From Verrucomicrobiota bacterium (GTDB lineage: Bacteria > Verrucomicrobiota > Verrucomicrobiia > Limisphaerales > AV2): a DNA stretch of 9,203 nucleotides. A model generated the notes under the pieces. That model was not told the origin of the DNA, ran no database searches, and saw only the letters and a program-made list of their open reading frames with translations. Positions 6,209-9,203 of the stretch are shown in pieces (within the stretch, counting starts at the first letter, position 1; every line of letters begins with the position of its first letter). A program made the translations under genes and the position numbers. The stretch is from positions 1-9,203 of the forward strand of contig QHOP01000063.1 in the NCBI GenBank assembly GCA_003219345.1, in the 5' to 3' direction.

Positions 6209-8413
6209 ATGGAAACAGCGAAAACAAATTCCAATCCGGTGGAGACCAAACTCCATTTCCTCGATTACTGGCGCATCATTCGGATCCGGAAGACGGTCAT
6301 TCTGGCCGTATTCCTCCTGGTGGTGTTGACCACCACGGCGGTCACGTTCATTTTGCCGGAATCGTGGTCCAGCACGGTCCGCATTGCGGTGGAGAAGGAC
6401 GTTTCCGACATTAATCCGATCGGGTTCACGCAGAACAATTCAGCTTACGACCCGTTCTTTATCCGGACCGAATTCGAGAAGATTCGCTCCAGGAAAGTGC
6501 TCTACAAAGTGATCGAGAATCTGAGACTGAACGAAAGATGGGGCGAACGGTACAACAACAATATCCCGCTGAAGACGCCTGAAACTTTCGATATATTGCA
6601 TGGAAAAATTGATGTGCGGGAGACGCGCAACACCAGCCTCATTGAAATCCGTGTTTACAGCGATGCGAAGGAGAAGGACAACCCGGCGCAGGAAGCGGCC
6701 AAGATCGCCAATGAAATCGCGAACGTCTATCGAGACACCCGGTTGGAGTTAAAACAGGAGATGTCCAGGAAAGGCATCAAAGTATTGAAGCAGGAACTGG
6801 AGCAAAATGATGAGAAAGTCAAAGCGGCCGAGATCGCAGTCGATCAGTTGCGCAAGGAATACAAGATTTCAGACATTCAACCGGAAGGCGCCTACGCCTA
6901 TTCCACGCTGGAGCCGCAAACGGTTCGCAGCCTGGAAGAACAACGCATCCGGGTGGAAGCGGATTATAGCGGGCTGGCGGGTTTGCTGAACGGCCTCCTC
7001 AAGCTCAGAGAGGAGCATGGTGATAGCGAACTGAGAAAGTCGATACTGACTGCCATCAATGACGAGCTGCTTTCAAAGCTGATGACGGATCTTTCCACCA
7101 CCGAGGCCAACCTGGCCAAGTTGAATGCGGGTTTGGGCCCTCGAAATCCGGAATTCATAGCTATGGCCGCAATGCAGGCGAACCTGGATACCAACATCAA
7201 CCAGCGGATCAACGGCATCCTGGGGGGATTGAAGCTGAAGGTCGATGCTTTCAAGTTGAATTTGGACACCCTGGCCAGCGCGGTTGATCACGCCCGGACG
7301 AACGATGCATTCATGACCGAACAATACCGCCCCTATTTCAAAGCAAAACGTAAGCTGGACGATTTGCAAAAGCTTCGCGACGCAGTGCATTTGCGCATTT
7401 TGCAGGAAACCGTGGACGCGGCGCTGCCAAAGACTTCCATTGTTGAAATCACCGACAACGCTGAACCCGGTCGGAGACCGGTCAGCCCCAACTTCAAATT
7501 AAACATTGCCCTCGGAATCATCGTGGGACTGATTGTGGGCATCGGTCTCGCGTTTTTCATTGAGTATCTCGACACGAGCGTGAAGACGATTGACGATGTG
7601 GAACGGGCTTTGCAGGCGCCGGTGTTGGGCGTCATTCCACAGAATGTCAGTTCTCTTATCCTGGAGGGCCCGGAGAGTCCGCATGCGGAGGCTTATCGGG
7701 TGCTCCGCACGAACGTTCTGTTTTCGCGCAAACGCGAGGACGCCAACAGCCTCACGGTGGTCAGCGGCGGGGCCGGCGAAGGCAAATCAACGACCATTTT
7801 CAATCTGGCGGTGGTGTTCGCCCAAAACGGTCAGCGCGCATTACTGGTGGACTCCGACCTGCGGCGGCCCAGCTTGCACAAGCTGTTGAACGTCTCCAAT
7901 TCGGTCGGGTTGACCAATTATCTGCTGCGGCAAAACACACTGGAAGAGGTGATTCAAACCACCAGCATTCCAACCCTGGACTTCCTGCCCAGCGGGAAAT
8001 TGCCAAGCAGTTCTCTGGGAATCCTGAATTCCACCCAGATGAAGGATTTCATCAAAGAAGCAAAGCGGCGTTATGACTTTGTCTTCTTCGATTCGCCGCC
8101 GATCATGGGCGTGAGCGACGCCTCGATTCTCGCGAGTGAAGTGGACCTGTCAGTGTTGGTGATACAGTATCGCAAGTATCCGCAGGCGATGACGATTCGG
8201 GCCAAGCAAATGGTCGAGAAGGTGGGCGGAGCCATGCTGGGCGTCGTATTGAACAACATCAACATTTCGCAAGATTCCTATTACTACTACTACAGCGGCT
8301 ATTACTACGATTATTACGCCAAGCGGGAGGAGGAACCTGCGGCCAAGAACAACGGCGAAAAGAAAAAGCCCGCCGGCGAGCGCGCCCAGCTCGATCTCAA
8401 GCAAAAATATTGA
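6209..8413 (+). CDS. Wzc/GumC-type polysaccharide co-polymerase with bacterial tyrosine kinase domain
   Basis: This 734-residue protein has the full Wzc architecture in one chain. A Wzz-like N-terminus (LHFLDYWRIIRIRK) leads to TM1 (about 29-49). A long periplasmic region follows, with heptad-rich helices around 180-260 and 285-400. A proline-containing segment (EPGRRPVSPN, 419-428) precedes TM2 (about 431-451). The cytosolic kinase shows the oligomer-interface motif EAYRVLR (E494, R497, R500), Walker A GGAGEGKST (520-528, K526), Walker A' LLVDSD (545-550) and Walker B FVFFDSP (624-630, D628). The tail after residue 690 has ten tyrosines within 13 residues. Family knowledge: these inner-membrane proteins set polymer length, and cycling trans-autophosphorylation of the Tyr cluster controls octamer assembly with the outer-membrane exporter encoded next. 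No Shine-Dalgarno precedes the ATG, whose upstream bases are the terminator T-run. A GTG at 6239 is a possible later start but has no better ribosome site. Confidence 0.95.
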   Translation: METAKTNSNPVETKLHFLDYWRIIRIRKTVILAVFLLVVLTTTAVTFILPESWSSTVRIAVEKDVSDINPIGFTQNNSAYDPFFIRTEFEKIRSRKVLYKVIENLRLNERWGERYNNNIPLKTPETFDILHGKIDVRETRNTSLIEIRVYSDAKEKDNPAQEAAKIANEIANVYRDTRLELKQEMSRKGIKVLKQELEQNDEKVKAAEIAVDQLRKEYKISDIQPEGAYAYSTLEPQTVRSLEEQRIRVEADYSGLAGLLNGLLKLREEHGDSELRKSILTAINDELLSKLMTDLSTTEANLAKLNAGLGPRNPEFIAMAAMQANLDTNINQRINGILGGLKLKVDAFKLNLDTLASAVDHARTNDAFMTEQYRPYFKAKRKLDDLQKLRDAVHLRILQETVDAALPKTSIVEITDNAEPGRRPVSPNFKLNIALGIIVGLIVGIGLAFFIEYLDTSVKTIDDVERALQAPVLGVIPQNVSSLILEGPESPHAEAYRVLRTNVLFSRKREDANSLTVVSGGAGEGKSTTIFNLAVVFAQNGQRALLVDSDLRRPSLHKLLNVSNSVGLTNYLLRQNTLEEVIQTTSIPTLDFLPSGKLPSSSLGILNSTQMKDFIKEAKRRYDFVFFDSPPIMGVSDASILASEVDLSVLVIQYRKYPQAMTIRAKQMVEKVGGAMLGVVLNNINISQDSYYYYYSGYYYDYYAKREEEPAAKNNGEKKKPAGERAQLDLKQKY
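8279..8317 (+). repeat. Tyrosine-codon repeat at the Wzc-like C-terminus
   Basis: The tract reads five Tyr codons, Ser-Gly, three Tyr, Asp, two Tyr (residues 691-703). Four TAC codons are in tandem at 8282-8293, and TATTACTAC occurs twice (8279-8287 and 8300-8308). It encodes the expected autophosphorylation cluster, and the trinucleotide run could change length by slippage. Confidence 0.8.
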
Positions 8414-8429
8414 TTGTTGTTCGCGGCTG

Positions 8430-8450
8430 CTCCGCTAAGCATTTTCGGAG
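8430..8450 (+). promoter_or_regulatory. Ribosome site in a small hairpin touching the export lipoprotein start
   Basis: CTCCG (8430-8434) is complementary to CGGAG (8446-8450) across 11 bases. The second arm holds the only GGAG near the gene, and it directly abuts the ATG at 8451, closer than normal Shine-Dalgarno spacing. Either initiation is weak and structure-dependent, or it relies on coupling to the Wzc-like gene that ends 37 bases upstream. Confidence 0.35.
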
Positions 8451-9137
8451 ATGAATTCGTCGCTTAAAATCAGCCTGCGGTGTTTTCTTTCGGCGCTTGC
8501 GTCCCTGACGTTTACCCTGCTGGCTGGATGCGGAACCACTCCATACGCCTTCCCGGATGCGGCGGGCACCAACGCTGCGCCGGCCATCGGTCCTGCTCCG
8601 ATCCCGGTGTCGGCGGCAGGCGGCCAGACCAATCAGGCGTCGCCGGCGAACCTTTCGCCCGACCTGCTTCGAACGGGCGATCGCATCACCATCACCTTCG
8701 CTGGCACGCCCACTCCGCTGGAGAAACACGAAGAGCAGATTCGCGAGGACGGCTTTATCTACCCTCCTTTGCTGGGTCAGGCGATCCTGGCTGCCGGGAA
8801 AACCATCGGCCAACTGCAGGACGCGCTTCAGAAGTTGTATGTCCCCGCTTATTTCAAGAACGCGACCGTGACGGTCAAAAGGCAGGAGAGCTATTACTTC
8901 GTTGGTGGCCGGGTCAAGAACGGCGGGCAGAAGCCATATTTGTCCGAGATGACCGTGCTCAAAGCGATCCAGGCCGCAGGCGACTTTGATGAATATGCGA
9001 ACCGCAAAAACGTTCAGATTATCCGCGCGGACGGTCGGAAGGAAACTGAGAATTGCGCCAAGGCCCTGAAGAACCCCAAGCTGGATAAGCCGATTTATCC
9101 CGGCGATCAAATCAGCGTTCCGCAGCGGTGGTATTGA
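8451..9137 (+). CDS. Polysaccharide export lipoprotein, Wza/GumB family (Poly_export + SLBB)
   Basis: The product is 228 residues. A lipoprotein signal peptide ends in the lipobox LLAGC with Cys27, so the mature N-terminus should be lipidated. A linker rich in Ala, Pro and Gly (about 28-68) precedes the polysaccharide export domain (about 72-145: LRTGDRITITFAG, IREDGFIYPPLLGQ, FKNATVTVKR). A single SLBB-type ligand-binding beta-grasp domain follows (about 147-228: YYFVGGRVKNGG, MTVLKAIQAAGDF, IYPGDQISVPQRWY). There is no C-terminal amphipathic helix of the kind that forms the Wza outer-membrane pore, so it resembles the shorter GumB/single-SLBB type and may need a separate outer-membrane barrel. 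It would partner the Wzc-like protein encoded just upstream in moving the polymer across the periplasm and outer membrane. The ATG at 8451 is chosen because it gives a complete lipoprotein signal. Confidence 0.93.
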   Translation: MNSSLKISLRCFLSALASLTFTLLAGCGTTPYAFPDAAGTNAAPAIGPAPIPVSAAGGQTNQASPANLSPDLLRTGDRITITFAGTPTPLEKHEEQIREDGFIYPPLLGQAILAAGKTIGQLQDALQKLYVPAYFKNATVTVKRQESYYFVGGRVKNGGQKPYLSEMTVLKAIQAAGDFDEYANRKNVQIIRADGRKETENCAKALKNPKLDKPIYPGDQISVPQRWY

Positions 9138-9203
9138 ATGGTGCAACTCAAAGTTCTTTCCGGCAAACAGGCGGGCTCTGTCATGGTGGCCCGCCGTTTT
9201 CCT
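9138..9203 (+). CDS. Probable FHA-domain protein, N-terminal 22 residues (truncated by window end)
   Basis: An open frame begins with ATG directly after the TGA of the export lipoprotein gene (TGAATG) and runs to the window edge. Its 22 residues begin MVQLKVLSGKQAGS and continue VMVARRFP. They resemble the start of an FHA domain, where a strand of the type L-x-V-L-x-G is followed by a Gly turn and a second strand before the GR motif, which would lie just outside the window. FHA domains bind phosphothreonine peptides. Zero spacing suggests translational coupling to the export operon; GGTGG at 9127-9131 is a weak ribosome site. The short visible length keeps this tentative, and an inverted repeat inside it (9170-9195) offers a competing reading as a terminator. 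Confidence 0.55.
   Translation, partial: MVQLKVLSGKQAGSVMVARRFP
9170..9200 (+). repeat. Perfect 7-bp inverted repeat followed by GTTTT at the window end
   Basis: GGCGGGC (9170-9176) and GCCCGCC (9189-9195) form a perfect GC stem around a 12-base loop, followed by G and four T (9197-9200). It looks like a weak intrinsic terminator but lies inside the probable FHA reading frame, so it may be only coding sequence or an early attenuator. Confidence 0.45.

Noticed and set aside
1..9203. CRISPR array, tRNA/rRNA, transposase or phage genes
   Set aside because: No regularly spaced repeats, no tRNA-like cloverleaf in the gaps and no mobile-element motifs were seen. Nearly all of the window is covered by ordinary plus-strand genes.

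Overview
The window reads as Gram-negative chromosomal DNA, moderately GC-rich, with every gene on the + strand and gaps of at most 120 bp. Outer-membrane features (a signal-peptide beta-barrel, a polysaccharide-export lipoprotein) show a diderm. The mix of an NtrB/NtrC-type pair, a GT39-like membrane protein, a Tyr-tailed Wzc-like protein and a probable FHA protein beside export genes would fit Verrucomicrobiota (Pedosphaera/Limisphaerales-like). That placement is an inference from gene style and has not been tested.

Layout. Positions 1-176 hold the 3' end of a CorA-type Mg2+ channel gene ending just after the GMN signature. A 67-bp gap carrying a long imperfect hairpin leads to a soluble PAS histidine kinase (244-1503). 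Its stop overlaps the start of a sigma54-activating response regulator (1496-2869). A GT-C (GT39/PMT-like) integral membrane protein follows (2943-4760). The 120-bp gap at 4761-4880 contains the best promoter in the window (TTGACA-N17-TAAAAG) and a small palindrome next to the Shine-Dalgarno of an outer-membrane beta-barrel gene (4881-6146). A strong intrinsic terminator or attenuator (about 6168-6204) ends only 4 bp before the start of a Wzc/GumC-type polysaccharide co-polymerase and BY-kinase with a tyrosine-rich tail (6209-8413). Next come a Wza/GumB-type polysaccharide export lipoprotein (8451-9137) and, starting directly on its stop codon, the first 22 codons of a probable FHA-domain protein (9138 to the window end).

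How the parts may work together. The Wzc-like protein would control chain length and polymerisation of a surface polysaccharide from the inner membrane. The lipoprotein would form or gate the outer-membrane exit, and the beta-barrel may be an additional outer-membrane partner. The GT39-like enzyme could move sugars from lipid carriers onto an acceptor in the periplasm. The kinase/regulator pair is a plausible local controller through sigma54, but I found no convincing sigma54 promoter in the intergenic regions, so that link is open. All gene families are familiar. The less ordinary signals are at the nucleic-acid level: structured leaders around starts, a terminator on top of a start codon, and a perfect GC palindrome inserted in frame in the kinase dimerisation hairpin.
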